From: Pseudomonas nunensis
GTDB taxonomy: Bacteria; Pseudomonadota; Gammaproteobacteria; Pseudomonadales; Pseudomonadaceae
Assembly: GCF_024296925.1 (NCBI RefSeq)
Contig: NZ_CP101125.1
Coordinates: 1,304,501 to 1,368,500 of the forward strand
DNA length: 64,000 nucleotides
Direction of reading: 5' to 3'
Positions 16,673 to 26,377 of this stretch are shown here, in pieces; position 1 is the first letter of the stretch, and each line of letters begins with the position of its first letter. The notes beneath the pieces were generated by a model. The model worked only from the letters and a program-made list of their open reading frames with translations. It did no database searches and was not told the DNA's origin. The position numbers and the translations under genes are program-made.

Positions 16673-18544
16673 TCACTGCACCCCCGCGAGTTTGCGCAAG
16701 GCGCTCATCTGCTGGTTGTCCAGCGGCTTGGCGGCAACTTCCCACCAGGTGTTCAGGCCTTCGTCGTAGGCCGGTTGGGTCGCCGGCATGCCGAAGCGGT
16801 TCTGATACACCGTCGGCGTGCCTTTGGAGTAGTAGTTGGGAATCATGTAGTAACCCCATTGCAGCACCCGGTCGAGGGCGCGGGCGTAATGCACCATGTC
16901 GTCGCGGGAGTTGGACTGGACCAAACCATCGATCAGCCGATCCACCGCCGGGTTGGCCAACACCATCGAATTCGAGCTGCCGACCTGTGTGGCGCTTTGC
17001 GAGGCGTAGAGGCTGTAGAGCTCGCGACCGGGGGAGACGATGGGGTCGCCGCTGCGTGGAAAACTGGTGACGATCATGTCGTAGTCCCGGGCGTTGAGAC
17101 GGTTGACGTACTGCGCCGAATCGATCCGGCGCAGATTGAGGGTGATGCCGATCTGCGCCAGGGTTCGCTTGAACGGCAGCAACATGCGGTCGAAACCGCC
17201 CTGGCCGTCGAGGAAAGTAAACGCCAGCGGCTCACCGGCAGCGTTCACCAAGTGATTGTTTTTCGGGGTCCAGCCGGCCTCGGCCAATAACTGAAGGGCC
17301 TGCAATTGCTTGTCGCGGATGTAGCCGCTGCCATCGGTTTTCGGTGCCTGGTACACCTGCGTGAACACCTCGTCCGGGACCTGTCCGCGCAGGGGTTCGA
17401 GGATCTCCAACTCACGGGCGTCCGGCAGTTCGGTGGCGGCCATTTCACTTTTCGGCCAGTAGCTGTTCTGGCGTACGTAGAAGCCGCGCATCATCTGCTT
17501 GTTGGTCCACTCGAAATCCCACAGCAGGGTCAGGGCCTGGCGCACGCGACGGTCCTGGAAGATCGGGTTTTGCAGGTTGAACACAAAGCCCTGGGCGGCG
17601 GTAGGTTTGGCCGGGGCGAGGATCGACTGCTGCAAGCGGCCGTCACGCAGCGCCGGGCTGTCGTAGCCGACCACATAACCGGACGAGGAAAACTCGCGGT
17701 TGTAATCGAACGCGCCAGCCTGCAATAGCTGACGGGCGACGTCGGTGTCGCCGTAGAAATTCACGGTCAGGCTGTCGAAGTTGTAGAGGCCCCGGCTGAC
17801 CGGCAAGTCCTTGCCCCACCAGTTCGGGTCGCGGGCAAAACTGATGCTGCGCCCGGCATCGACCTTGCTGACGGTGTAGGGGCCGCTGCCCAGCGGTGGC
17901 TCGAAACCGCCGCCGTTGGCGAAGTCGCGGGTTGTCCACCAGTGTTCAGGCACCACGCGCATCGTCGCCAGGTCCAGCGCCAAGGTGCGGTTGAGGTTGT
18001 TCTTGAAGTTGAAGCGCACCTGATTCGGCGCTTCGACCACCACGTCCTGGACGTCAGCGTATTGCTGGCGATAACTCAGGCTGCCCTTGGTCATCAGCAG
18101 CTCGAAGGTGTAGCGCACGTCCTCGGCGGTGATCGGCGTGTCGTCGGCGAAACGCGCCTTGGGGTTGAGGGTGAAACGCACCCACAGGCCTTCGGGGTCG
18201 CGTTCCATTTGCTGGGCGATCAGGCCATAGACTGTGTAAGGCTCGTCCAGTGAGCGGAAGGCCAAAGGTGCATAGACCCAATCGTTGACCTGCACCACCG
18301 AGATGCCTTGGTCGGCATACGGCGTGATGTAGTTGTACTGGCCGATCTCCATGGACGCGCGGCTGAGCGATCCGCCCTTGGGCGCCTTGGGATCGACGAA
18401 GTCGAAATGCTGGAAATTGGCCGGGTACTTCGGCGCCTCGCCGTACACCGTCATCGCGTAGCTGCCGCCGGCCAGCGCGGACGCCGCGTTGCAGAGCAGG
18501 GCAGCACCGAGCAGCAGACCCGCCACATTGCGCTTGAATGTCAT
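16673..18544 (-). CDS. yejA: Periplasmic peptide-binding protein YejA
   Basis: 623 residues. Signal peptide ending ALA-GGS (about residue 25), then [16 protein letters not shown] and the SBP_bac_5 body ([36 protein letters not shown]). In E. coli YejABEF imports microcin C, a peptide-nucleotide, and other peptides; the natural ligand here is unknown. Its ATG at 18544 is 270 bp below the TonB-dependent receptor stop, with a REPIN between. It could be transcribed from the upstream tonB promoter or its own. Confidence 0.92.
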   Translation of the reverse strand: MTFKRNVAGLLLGAALLCNAASALAGGSYAMTVYGEAPKYPANFQHFDFVDPKAPKGGSLSRASMEIGQYNYITPYADQGISVVQVNDWVYAPLAFRSLDEPYTVYGLIAQQMERDPEGLWVRFTLNPKARFADDTPITAEDVRYTFELLMTKGSLSYRQQYADVQDVVVEAPNQVRFNFKNNLNRTLALDLATMRVVPEHWWTTRDFANGGGFEPPLGSGPYTVSKVDAGRSISFARDPNWWGKDLPVSRGLYNFDSLTVNFYGDTDVARQLLQAGAFDYNREFSSSGYVVGYDSPALRDGRLQQSILAPAKPTAAQGFVFNLQNPIFQDRRVRQALTLLWDFEWTNKQMMRGFYVRQNSYWPKSEMAATELPDARELEILEPLRGQVPDEVFTQVYQAPKTDGSGYIRDKQLQALQLLAEAGWTPKNNHLVNAAGEPLAFTFLDGQGGFDRMLLPFKRTLAQIGITLNLRRIDSAQYVNRLNARDYDMIVTSFPRSGDPIVSPGRELYSLYASQSATQVGSSNSMVLANPAVDRLIDGLVQSNSRDDMVHYARALDRVLQWGYYMIPNYYSKGTPTVYQNRFGMPATQPAYDEGLNTWWEVAAKPLDNQQMSALRKLAGVQ

Positions 18545-18655
18545 GAAGTCTTTCCTCTAAATCCGAAAAGCCCACGGCGACAGGCGGGCCACCGTGGGGT
18601 GCGAATTCGCAATGAGGTCGGGGAAATCACAATGCCGGTCAGTCGAGCGCGAACC

Positions 18656-18747
18656 CTGTGGGAGCGGGCTTGCTCGCGAAGGCGCAGTGTCAGGCAACAT
18701 CAATGTCGACTGACACTGCCTCTTCGCGAGCAAGCCCGCTCCCACAG
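18656..18747. repeat. REPIN, type A
   Basis: Type A element in the 270-bp gap between the receptor gene and yejA. Such hairpins in polycistronic mRNAs can adjust downstream expression. Confidence 0.92.
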
Positions 18748-18814
18748 GTTGCACACCTCGGCAGATCGGTATTGCGGGGAAGGCCGGAGCATTGCGCTTC
18801 CCCCCGACCGTGAC

Positions 18815-21544
18815 TCAGAAGTGGTAGGTCATGCGCGCAAACAGCGTGCGGCCCATCGGGTCGGCATAGCGCGGGTCATAACCGCTCTGGAAGGTGTAGG
18901 CCTGGTTGGAGAACGGCGGATCGCGGTCGAACACGTTCTTCACCCCGGCATCGAGGTCCAGCACTTTGTCGAAGGTGTAGCCGGCCGACAGGTCCCACAG
19001 CGAGTACGAAGCGACGCGGTCGTAGCTGGTACGGTCGTAATCGTTGTAGCCGGTGGTGAAGCGGTTGACCAACGATGCCCGCGCCGCGCCCAGGGTCCAG
19101 GTGCCGCTCAAGGCATGCTTCCAGCGTGCGATCACACCATCGCCTTCAAAGTCGCCGACCTTGTCGGTGTACGGGCCTTTGATGGTGCTCTGGAAGTCAT
19201 AGCGATCAACATAGGTGCCTTGCAACCCGAGGCCGAACTGACCGTAAGGCGTGTTCGGGAAACGGTAGTCGAGGGACACGTCGACACCGCTGGTTTTGAC
19301 GATGCCCAGGTTGGCGTTGCCGGTCACGATGTAGTTCAGCGAACCGTCGGCGTTGCGCACGAAACGGTCGGCGTAGGCGCCGGATTGATCGAACACGGTG
19401 GATTCAGGGAACGGCTGGATCTGGTTGGAGATGTGAATCCACCAGAAATCCAGACCTACCGACAAATCGCGCACGGGTTGATAGACAAAGCCCAGCGTCA
19501 CGTTGCGAGCTTTCTCCGGGGCCAGCTCCTGGTTGCCGCCACCCTTGGCGAGGAACTGCTGACCACAGTCGCGACCGGCATTGCCGCCCGCTTGCAACAC
19601 ACCGCCGGTGCACAGGACCGGGTCGTTGTAGTTGGCCTGGGTGAAGGTCAGGCTTTGTGGCGCATAAAGTTCATACAGCGACGGCGCACGGAACCCTTCG
19701 CTGTAGGCGCCACGCACCACCAGTTCCTTGAGTGGTTGATAACGGAACGAGTACTTCGGGTTGGTAGTGCTGCCAAAGTCGCTGTATTTGTCGTGACGCA
19801 CCGCAGCGGACAGTTCGAGGCTGTCGAGCACTGGCACGTTGATTTCGGCATACGCCGCTTTCACGCTGCGATCACCTTCGACGCTGCCGGCCGAGTCCGC
19901 GCCGAGGCTGGAAATATCGTCGACGAACGATTCGTAGTCCTGGTGGAATTTCTCTTTGCGATATTCACCACCGAGCGCCAGGCCGGAGGGCCCCGCGCCG
20001 AACCAGTCACCGATTTCGCGGCTGACCCGACCATCGAAGCCGATCACCCGACCGACCGCCGACGTGTAGGGCCCGTGATAGGCCGCTTGATCGATGTATT
20101 CCTGCCCGGCGCTGCTTTGCGGGCCGAACGGGTTGAGCAGGCCGCTGGCCAGGCCGGCGGTCATCGCCGAGTCACTGACATAGCCGCTGGTGACACTGGA
20201 AATCACTTTGTTCTGGTTGTACGAGGCGCCCGCGTTGTAATCCCAGCCGCCCACCAGCCCGTCGAAGCTCAGGATAAAGCGCTGGGCGGTGTTCTGGTCC
20301 TTGGATTCGCGCGCGCCTGCCGCTGTTTCGCGCCAGTTCACGCCGATCGGTTGCGTGGGGTCCAGGGTGAAATCGGTCGGCCCGGGCGTGATGCCATTGC
20401 CCGGATAGTAGGGCGACGATGAATCGAGGGTCTGGCCGGTCAACGGCGCCGGGGCAACGGCGGTGGCGTTATTGTTTCGGGCCCAGAAGTATTCAAGGTT
20501 GACGTTGTGATCGTCCGCCAGTTTGCCGGTGGCCTTGCCGAAGAATGAGGTCTTCTCGGTTTGCGGAATCAAGTCGATGTAGGAGGACGTCGCGAAGCGG
20601 CACACCCCTTGGCGCGACACCAGGTTCGGGCCGTTGCAGTTACTGCTGGCCAGCGGGTTGGTGGCGTTGTCGCCCTGGCTGTAGTTGCCGGGGAATGCAG
20701 TGCCGGAGGTTTGATCGAGGCCGCGTTCAGGTCGGTAGGAGGTGGCGAAGCTGCGGTCCTTGGCCTGGAGGTTTTCCTGCTTGTTGTAGTTGAACACCCC
20801 GAGCACATTGAAGCGGTCCTGCTCAATGTCGCCAAAACCCCAACTGGCGCTCATGTCCTTGCTATTGCCGCCGCCGCTGTGGGTCGGGGTTTCGCCGCCG
20901 AGGGTCAACTGGCCGTCGGTCATGGCTTTTTTGGTGATGAAGTTGATCACGCCGCCGATGGCGTCCGTGCCGTATAGCGCCGAGGCGCCGTCGCGCAGGA
21001 CCTCCACCCGGTCAATGGCCGCGAAGGGGATCAGGTTCAGATCGACCCCGGCGCCATTCGACGTGTTGGTGCCGGACAGGGCGTTGTTCGCCAGGCGTCG
21101 GCCGTTGAGCAGGATCAGCGTCTTGTTCGCGCCGATGCCGCGCATGTCGGCGTAGGAAGCGCCGCCACTGCCCGAACCGACGGAGCTGGAGCTGTTGATC
21201 ACCGACTGGCTGCCCGTGACCCGTTGCAGCAACTCGGCGGTGGTGCTCACGCCCTGTTTGCGCAAGTCATCGGCGCGCAGCACGGTAATCGGCACTGCCG
21301 TTTCCGCATCGACCCGACGAATCGCCGAGCCCGTCACTTCCACCCGTTGCAGCTGCGTCGTGGCCGGTGCCACGACTGCCGCGCTGGCGGCTGAAGCGTC
21401 GCTGCCGTCCTCGGCCAGCGCTTCAGCGGCTTGCAACGATCCGGCGCCCATCCCCATGGCCACCAGGTACAACGGAACAAAACGGTGACGTTGAATCGTC
21501 GCCACCAACGGCTTGAGCGTGAAACGTGGAGTGTTCATCAGCAT
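18815..21544 (-). CDS. Large TonB-dependent outer-membrane receptor
   Basis: 909 residues from the ATG at 21544, chosen because ggaagtaacc sits directly before it; the open frame extends further upstream without a ribosome site. A long N-terminal region with a hydrophobic stretch (about 25-40) ends in QAAEALAEDG. The plug follows (RVEVTGSAIRRVDAETAVPI, DLRKQGVSTTAELLQRV, LILLNGRRLA, IDRVEVLRDGASALYGTDA), then a 22-strand-type barrel ending ARMTYHF. The subclass with a VTGSxIRR TonB box is found with peptide- or carbohydrate-type ligands more than classical siderophores (recall). Position beside exbD-exbB-tonB and yejABEF suggests one import route. Confidence 0.9.
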   Translation of the reverse strand: MLMNTPRFTLKPLVATIQRHRFVPLYLVAMGMGAGSLQAAEALAEDGSDASAASAAVVAPATTQLQRVEVTGSAIRRVDAETAVPITVLRADDLRKQGVSTTAELLQRVTGSQSVINSSSSVGSGSGGASYADMRGIGANKTLILLNGRRLANNALSGTNTSNGAGVDLNLIPFAAIDRVEVLRDGASALYGTDAIGGVINFITKKAMTDGQLTLGGETPTHSGGGNSKDMSASWGFGDIEQDRFNVLGVFNYNKQENLQAKDRSFATSYRPERGLDQTSGTAFPGNYSQGDNATNPLASSNCNGPNLVSRQGVCRFATSSYIDLIPQTEKTSFFGKATGKLADDHNVNLEYFWARNNNATAVAPAPLTGQTLDSSSPYYPGNGITPGPTDFTLDPTQPIGVNWRETAAGARESKDQNTAQRFILSFDGLVGGWDYNAGASYNQNKVISSVTSGYVSDSAMTAGLASGLLNPFGPQSSAGQEYIDQAAYHGPYTSAVGRVIGFDGRVSREIGDWFGAGPSGLALGGEYRKEKFHQDYESFVDDISSLGADSAGSVEGDRSVKAAYAEINVPVLDSLELSAAVRHDKYSDFGSTTNPKYSFRYQPLKELVVRGAYSEGFRAPSLYELYAPQSLTFTQANYNDPVLCTGGVLQAGGNAGRDCGQQFLAKGGGNQELAPEKARNVTLGFVYQPVRDLSVGLDFWWIHISNQIQPFPESTVFDQSGAYADRFVRNADGSLNYIVTGNANLGIVKTSGVDVSLDYRFPNTPYGQFGLGLQGTYVDRYDFQSTIKGPYTDKVGDFEGDGVIARWKHALSGTWTLGAARASLVNRFTTGYNDYDRTSYDRVASYSLWDLSAGYTFDKVLDLDAGVKNVFDRDPPFSNQAYTFQSGYDPRYADPMGRTLFARMTYHF

Positions 21545-21751
21545 GGTTACTTCCGACTTTATTAGACGTTTATCGAAATGGCCTTGTGAGCCCTCATTGC
21601 TCCGGCATCGGTGGTACCGCGCGCGGAAAACCACTTTCTTCAAGCAAGCCGATCCCCTCCGAAGACGCGGCGCGTTTTTCGGTCGGCTGATTGCGACGGG
21701 ATACAACGAACGGTGCCGTGCGACTCCCTTACTGCACGCTCGGCACCGAAC

Positions 21752-22153
21752 TCAGCGGGTGGTCATCACCGATATTTTGGTAATGCCCGAGCGCTCGATC
21801 GAGGCCATGGCTTTGGCCACCTGGCCGTAATTCACGGCAGAGTCGGCTTGCAGTTGCACGCGCACCTCGCTGTCCTTGGCCTTGACCTCCTTGAGGCTGG
21901 CCTCCAGGGATTCCGGCGCCAGTTCGGTCTTGGCCAGATAGAACTTGCCGTCCTGATCGACGCTGACCACCACCGGGTCTTTCTTTTCGGCGGGCGCCAC
22001 GGCGTCGGTTTTCGGCAAGTTGACCTTGATCGCATTGGTCATCAGCGGCGCGGTGACGATGAACACCACCAGCAGCACGAGCATCACGTCGACCAGCGGC
22101 GTGACGTTCATTTCGCTGAGTACTTCATCGCTGTCTTGAGTGGAAAAGGACAT
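21752..22153 (-). CDS. exbD: TonB-system energiser ExbD
   Basis: 133 residues. One transmembrane helix (about 20-40, DVMLVLLVVFIVTAP) containing Asp22, the proton-pathway aspartate equivalent to Asp25 of E. coli ExbD, followed by a periplasmic domain (DQDGKFYLAKTEL). It overlaps the exbB stop by 3 bases (ATGA), so it is translationally coupled. With ExbB it converts proton-motive force into TonB movement. Confidence 0.92.
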   Translation of the reverse strand: MSFSTQDSDEVLSEMNVTPLVDVMLVLLVVFIVTAPLMTNAIKVNLPKTDAVAPAEKKDPVVVSVDQDGKFYLAKTELAPESLEASLKEVKAKDSEVRVQLQADSAVNYGQVAKAMASIERSGITKISVMTTR

Positions 22154-22857
22154 CAGCTGGCCTCCCGCACGGCGGCAGTGGTTTTGGCGATGGCCTGGCG
22201 GGTGATGGAAAACGCGCTGCGCGAGGCGAGGGCGTCAAAGTCGTGGGCGAAGTCGTCCATGTCGGCGGAGGCGAGTTTCAAGCGACGCAGGAAGAAGTTG
22301 TAAATCAGCACCGCCGGCACCGCGACCGCGATGCCGACACCGGTGGCGATCAAGGCGTGGCCGATGGGGCCGGCCACGGTTTCCAGGCTGGCCGAGCCGC
22401 TGGCGCCGATGCTTTGCAGGGCTTCCATGATTCCCCATACGGTGCCGAACAGGCCAATGAACGGCGCGGTGCTGCCGATACTGGCGAGAATCGCCTGACC
22501 GTTTTCCAGGGAGCGACGCTCCTTCTGGATCTGCTGGCGCAGGTTGCGTTCCAGGCGATCCGAACGGTTGATGGTGTGGGCCAGTTGCTGGGTGGTGCGC
22601 GGTGATTCATCCACCAGCAAGGCTTCGAAACCGCTGCTGGCGATCCGTGCCAGAGAACCGGGGTATTGGCTGGCGTGCTCAGCGGCGGTGAGCAGATCCG
22701 GCGCCCCCCAGAACGCTTTGCTGAACTGTTTGTTCTGGGATTTCTGCCGCAGATACTGCGCGGACTTGACCAGCAAAATTGCCCAACTGACCACGGAAAA
22801 CAGCACCAGGCCCCAGAGCACGCCCGGGACAATCATCGAAGAGAGTGAATCGTTCAT
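22153..22857 (-). CDS. exbB: TonB-system energiser ExbB (MotA/TolQ/ExbB family)
   Basis: 234 residues. Helix 1 at about 10-30, a cytoplasmic loop, then helices 2 and 3 with the signature GSTAPFIGLFGTVWGIMEALQ and GPIGHALIATGVGIAVAVPAVL. gaggtgtagcc precedes the ATG. It lies 50 bp below tonB and overlaps exbD. This is the proton-channel scaffold subunit of the TonB complex. Confidence 0.93.
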   Translation of the reverse strand: MNDSLSSMIVPGVLWGLVLFSVVSWAILLVKSAQYLRQKSQNKQFSKAFWGAPDLLTAAEHASQYPGSLARIASSGFEALLVDESPRTTQQLAHTINRSDRLERNLRQQIQKERRSLENGQAILASIGSTAPFIGLFGTVWGIMEALQSIGASGSASLETVAGPIGHALIATGVGIAVAVPAVLIYNFFLRRLKLASADMDDFAHDFDALASRSAFSITRQAIAKTTAAVREAS

Positions 22858-22907
22858 GGCTACACCTCGCTTGCATTAATCGGTTAGGAGTTCAGTTCGT
22901 TGCGCTG

Positions 22908-23726
22908 TTACTGCGGCAATTTGAAGTCGATGGTTTGGGTGGCGAAGCCGTCGATCGGGGTGTCGCCGCGTTTGGCCGGAATAAATTTCCAGGCCTTCAC
23001 CGCCGCGACTGCCGCATCGTCTAGTTGCGGCTTGCCGCTGGATTTGGTCACCGTCACTGCCCCGGCGCGACCGTTGGCCAGCACCTGAATGCGCAGCACC
23101 ACAGTGCCTTCCCAACTGCGACGCAAGGCCAGGGACGGGTATTCCGGTGGCGGGTTACCAAGGCTGGCCAGCCCGGAAACGGCCGCCGATTCTTTCACCG
23201 GGCCAGGCGCTGCGGCCGGCGCCGGTGGCGCACTTGGCGTCGATGGCGCGGCGGGTGCTGCCGGTTGTGCGGGGGCGGGCGGGGCTTTGGGCGGCTCGAC
23301 CTTTTTCACCGGTTTAGGTTTTTCCACCGGTTTCGGTTTTTCGATCGGCTTGGGTTTCTCAACCGGTTTGGGGGGCGGCTTGACCGCGTCCTCATCCTCC
23401 ACCGGCTGCTCGGGTTCCGGCGGCGGAGGCGGGGGCGGCGGTGGTTCCGGGGTGGGAGGCGCAGGTGGCGTCGGGCTGGTCAGCTCGACAGTCATTTCCG
23501 GAATCTCTGGCGGAGTCGGCAGTGGTTCGGCCTTGGCCTGCTGGAAAAACCACCAGGCACCGCCGTGTATCAGCGCCGACACCGCGACCAGCAACAGCAC
23601 CTGTTGCTTGTTCAACCCACCGGGTTTCGAGGTGTTGCTTTTATAAGGACGACCGCTCGATACCGGCGGGATCGGATCATCCCGTAACGGCCCCGGCAGG
23701 GTCTTGTGCTTTACCGCATCGTTCAT
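22908..23726 (-). CDS. tonB: Energy transducer TonB
   Basis: 272 residues from the ATG at 23726, with cgagggagcttta just upstream; a start at 23774 would add 16 residues without a ribosome site. A cytoplasmic N-terminus of about 45 residues precedes a membrane helix (VLLLVAVSALIHGGAWWFF). A Pro-rich periplasmic spacer follows, with PPPPPPPPEPEQ and repeated KP(V/I)EKPKP units. The C-terminal receptor-binding domain contains YPSLALRRSWEGTVVLRIQV and ends in FATQTIDFKLPQ. The long cytoplasmic N-terminus is common in Pseudomonas TonB proteins. First gene of tonB-exbB-exbD; probably dedicated to the adjacent receptor (inference). Confidence 0.92.
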   Translation of the reverse strand: MNDAVKHKTLPGPLRDDPIPPVSSGRPYKSNTSKPGGLNKQQVLLLVAVSALIHGGAWWFFQQAKAEPLPTPPEIPEMTVELTSPTPPAPPTPEPPPPPPPPPEPEQPVEDEDAVKPPPKPVEKPKPIEKPKPVEKPKPVKKVEPPKAPPAPAQPAAPAAPSTPSAPPAPAAAPGPVKESAAVSGLASLGNPPPEYPSLALRRSWEGTVVLRIQVLANGRAGAVTVTKSSGKPQLDDAAVAAVKAWKFIPAKRGDTPIDGFATQTIDFKLPQ

Positions 23727-23767
23727 TAAAGCTCCCTCGGGTAGATGAAGGGCAATAAGGTGCCGTC

Positions 23768-23788
23768 CGAACATTGGCGCAATGTTCG
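23768..23788. promoter_or_regulatory. 21-bp palindrome upstream of tonB (operator candidate)
   Basis: CGAACATTG, 3-base centre GCG, then CAATGTTCG: exact 9-bp arms, 42 bp upstream of the tonB ATG. It does not resemble a Fur box. It could be an operator or a hairpin in the tonB leader. Confidence 0.55.
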
Positions 23789-23827
23789 AGTGTTTTATTT
23801 CAACTTTTTCAAGGGTGTGCGCAAACC

Positions 23828-23842
23828 GATAGTTGAACTATC
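23828..23842. promoter_or_regulatory. 15-bp palindrome upstream of tonB (operator candidate)
   Basis: GATAGTT, centre G, AACTATC: exact 7-bp arms, 102 bp upstream of tonB and 60 bp (centre to centre about 57) from the first palindrome. The two may bind different regulators, as their sequences are unrelated. Confidence 0.5.
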
Positions 23843-24821
23843 CATGGAATTGGTTTGTGCAGGTTGCTGGCTCAGTGCCATCGACTTCGTGTGTTCATTC
23901 GCCTATCCCTGGATGATCTCTTATTGGGTAAGACTGCCTATGTAGCTCAGCTGTCTCATGAACGTTACATAGCAACCGCTGTGCCAAATATTGCTGTCGG
24001 GTTGGACGATTATTTCAACAGTGTTACGCATGTCGCATTTATATAAGTTTTGCGAAGTGACTCGCTTATTACTGACAAAGCCTGGCCGTTCACCTCTAAA
24101 AGCAGTGCTTTTTCAGGGGCGAGTGATGCCGCTCGCTCTGGTCCGACAATTAGCGGAGAAGAGCGGTTGCAGGCCTGTGCGTCGATGCACCCAATGGTGC
24201 GCGACGGTTTGATTTGGTGCGTGTCAGTGTTTTAGCGGGTCACAGGGGGTGTTCCTTGTTTTTGTGTAAATGAAATCGGTCGCGGCGAACAAAGTTAGTT
24301 AAACGCCCAAGAGCACTTTTGGTGCGTTTATTAAAACTAGCTGTTGCGCAGCACAGGTGTATGTAAATGGCTCTGGAAGTTATTGTCGGACAATGTCTGA
24401 TTGTCGTTGGTTAACTTTCCGCGTATGTAATATTTAAAAAATAAATAGCACTGCCCTGTCGGTGAGTGCAGTCACCAACAAGGAGCGCTGTAAGGCTATT
24501 CAGGTAATAAAGTAATCGCGAAAGGTGCTGACAGGGCGGTACACAGTTACTGGGCAACGATTGGCCAGAGCAGGCCGTGGGGATATTTGAAGATTCACGC
24601 TGTGATTTCCTTATTGCCAGCCAGGATGCCCAAACTTTTGATTCGGCATCGCACCTTACAAGAACGCGGATAGCGTCCGATGTTTGCTCTTGGTGCGGGG
24701 TGGGCACCGTAAGCGCTGTTTTGCGAGGTTAGAGTTTCGCAAGCTGCAGGTGCATGGAAAACGCGTGCCAAAACGGATACAAAGCGCAGAATTTTTCTAC
24801 AACGAAGGCCTAACCCCGTTT

Positions 24822-24972
24822 TGTAGCAGCTGTCGAGCCCCAGCGAGGCTGCGTTCGGCGGCGAAGCCGTCGCAAATCCTGCGCACGCGGTTTACCTGAA
24901 ACACCGAGTCGCTTGATTTCACGACGGCTTCGCCGCCGAACGCAGCCTCGCTGGGGCTCGACAGCTGCTACA
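24822..24972. repeat. REPIN, type C, with 51-bp perfect arms
   Basis: Left arm 24822-24872 and right arm 24922-24972 are exact inverted copies over 51 bp (starting tgtagcagctgtcgagcccc). It lies just past the GNAT gene stop. Confidence 0.92.
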
Positions 24973-24978
24973 CGGGGG

Positions 24979-25566
24979 TTATGGGGAGGCCGGGTGGTCT
25001 CGTTCGATCAGCGATAAATATTGTTCAAGCGTGCCGTTGTTCAACGGCTTGATCAGGATGTCCACGGTATGGGTCAGGCGGCCCATCTCGATCCCTTCGC
25101 GGGTTCTGACGTCAGCAAAACCGAGCCCACGCCAGAAGCGCCCGGCCTTCACGTTGCTTTGCACCACGCACAGGCGCAGCCAATCAGCGCCCTGGGCACG
25201 GGCCCAGGTTTCGAAGTCGTGATACAGCGTCTGCGCCAGACCGGAACCGTGAAGGTCATTGGCTATGATGTACAAACCGATGTGCCAGACCTTCGGCGCC
25301 AGCAAGTCCGAGACGAACTGCAACGCCGCCACCAACGGGCGACCATCGGCCTGATAGCCCAGCATCCAGTTTTTGCTGAAGCTCCACCCCGGTGGCAACT
25401 CTCCAAGCAGTTCTTCGTGCGCCTTGTCAGGGCCAGCGGGTTCGCCTTCCACGATCAGAAAGTAATCCGGATTGGCCTCGAAAAAACCTTGCAGGTGCGC
25501 GGCATCTTCGGTGGTCAGTTCGCGGGTGCTGATGCCCGTGAGGGAACAGACCGGAAGTGTCGACAT
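24979..25566 (-). CDS. GNAT family N-acetyltransferase
   Basis: 195 residues from the ATG at 25566 (ggagcgaaag upstream). The GNAT fold is indicated by the acetyl-CoA-binding stretch IANDLHGSGLAQTLYHDFETWARAQG (motif A, about 112-137) and VQSNVKAGRFWRGLGFADVRTREG (motif B). The acceptor substrate is unknown. It ends beside a type C REPIN; its start is 16 bp downstream of the DUF4349 gene stop, so the two are likely one transcript. Confidence 0.8.
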   Translation of the reverse strand: MSTLPVCSLTGISTRELTTEDAAHLQGFFEANPDYFLIVEGEPAGPDKAHEELLGELPPGWSFSKNWMLGYQADGRPLVAALQFVSDLLAPKVWHIGLYIIANDLHGSGLAQTLYHDFETWARAQGADWLRLCVVQSNVKAGRFWRGLGFADVRTREGIEMGRLTHTVDILIKPLNNGTLEQYLSLIERDHPASP

Positions 25567-25582
25567 CTTTCGCTCCTGACCT

Positions 25583-26377
25583 TTACGCGCGACGACGCAC
25601 AAACTTGCGCCACAACCAGACCCACAACATCAACAGCGGGAAGGCCAGGATCAGGAACGGCAGCGCGTAACTGCCTTTCTCCAGTGCATCGACGGCGCCA
25701 TCGGCCAGGTTGTCCAGCAAGTTGCTGAACGCCTGGCTCAGGTGCGACGAGCGACTGCTGGCGCCGGTTGGCTGGAACGACAGGGTGACGCGATTGGTGT
25801 CGATTCGGCGCTGATGTCCGGCGGCGACCTGGGCCAGGGCTTGCAGGTCGTTCTCGATGCCGGCCTGTTCTTTGCTCAGGGCGATCAAGTCAGTGACGCT
25901 GATGTCCCGGCGGCTCGCGAGTTGGTCCAGGCGTTGTTGCTGGGCCTTGAGGCGTTCCTGGCGGCGACGGGTGTCATCCACCGCATCAGCGAGGTCTTCG
26001 GCAGAGGTGACGCGCTGACCCATCTCACCGCCCTCGGCGGCCATGGCGACCAACGGCTCGACGCCGGCGGGGGCGATGCGCAAGGTGATTTCGGCGCGGC
26101 CGGCGCCTTGTTCGATGCGCAACACGTTACAGGCGCCGAAGCGCGCGGTTTCACAGGCTTCGCGGGTGGCCTGCAAGCGCGGCACGATTTGCGCTTGGGG
26201 CAGCAATAACTGCACATCATGCTCATAGGCGAGCATCGCGCCGCCACGTCCTTGTTCACCGGCTAGACTGGCCGATGATGACCGGTCGCTCGGCGAGCAG
26301 CCGCTCAGGGCCAGGCAGGCCAGTACAAACCAATAGACGCGAGGCATTGAGGCAGGTTTGCCATCCGGTTGGCGCAT
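25583..26377 (-). CDS. DUF4349 domain lipoprotein
   Basis: 264 residues from the ATG at 26377, preceded by aaggaaagaac. A hydrophobic segment ending LACLALSGCS provides a lipobox, so the protein is probably a lipoprotein. A periplasmic beta-rich part is followed by a long charged coiled coil (RRRQERLKAQQQRLDQLASR, about 145-190) and a C-terminal membrane helix (LPFLILAFPLLMLWVWLW) with a basic tail, the DUF4349 arrangement. Function unknown. Confidence 0.72.
   Translation of the reverse strand: MRQPDGKPASMPRVYWFVLACLALSGCSPSDRSSSASLAGEQGRGGAMLAYEHDVQLLLPQAQIVPRLQATREACETARFGACNVLRIEQGAGRAEITLRIAPAGVEPLVAMAAEGGEMGQRVTSAEDLADAVDDTRRRQERLKAQQQRLDQLASRRDISVTDLIALSKEQAGIENDLQALAQVAAGHQRRIDTNRVTLSFQPTGASSRSSHLSQAFSNLLDNLADGAVDALEKGSYALPFLILAFPLLMLWVWLWRKFVRRRA

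Larger units (their letters stand above)
23727..24821. other. 1.1-kb AT-richer region without a convincing gene
   Basis: Base composition is visibly lower in GC than the flanks, and short open frames here have no plausible ribosome sites or protein-like composition. Structures seen: exact palindromes at 23768-23788, 23828-23842 and 24382-24394; an inverted pair CTATGTA/TACATAG (23938-23944, 23966-23972); a small hairpin aaaagcagtgctttt followed by T (24098-24112); and the octamer ccgacaat/attgtcgg recurring at 24143-24150 and 24382-24394. The 5' part must contain the tonB operon promoter. The rest could be a remnant of transferred DNA or hold an unannotated small RNA. Confidence 0.5.

Noticed and set aside
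18308..20422. A 704-codon open frame opposite the large TonB-dependent receptor and yejA
   Set aside because: Spans two real genes and a REPIN on the other strand; composition (His, Arg, Val rich) is typical of antisense frames in GC-rich DNA.
24411..24707. A 98-codon minus-strand open frame in the AT-richer region upstream of tonB
   Set aside because: No ribosome site, no recognisable protein composition or family, and ends in sequence with different base use.
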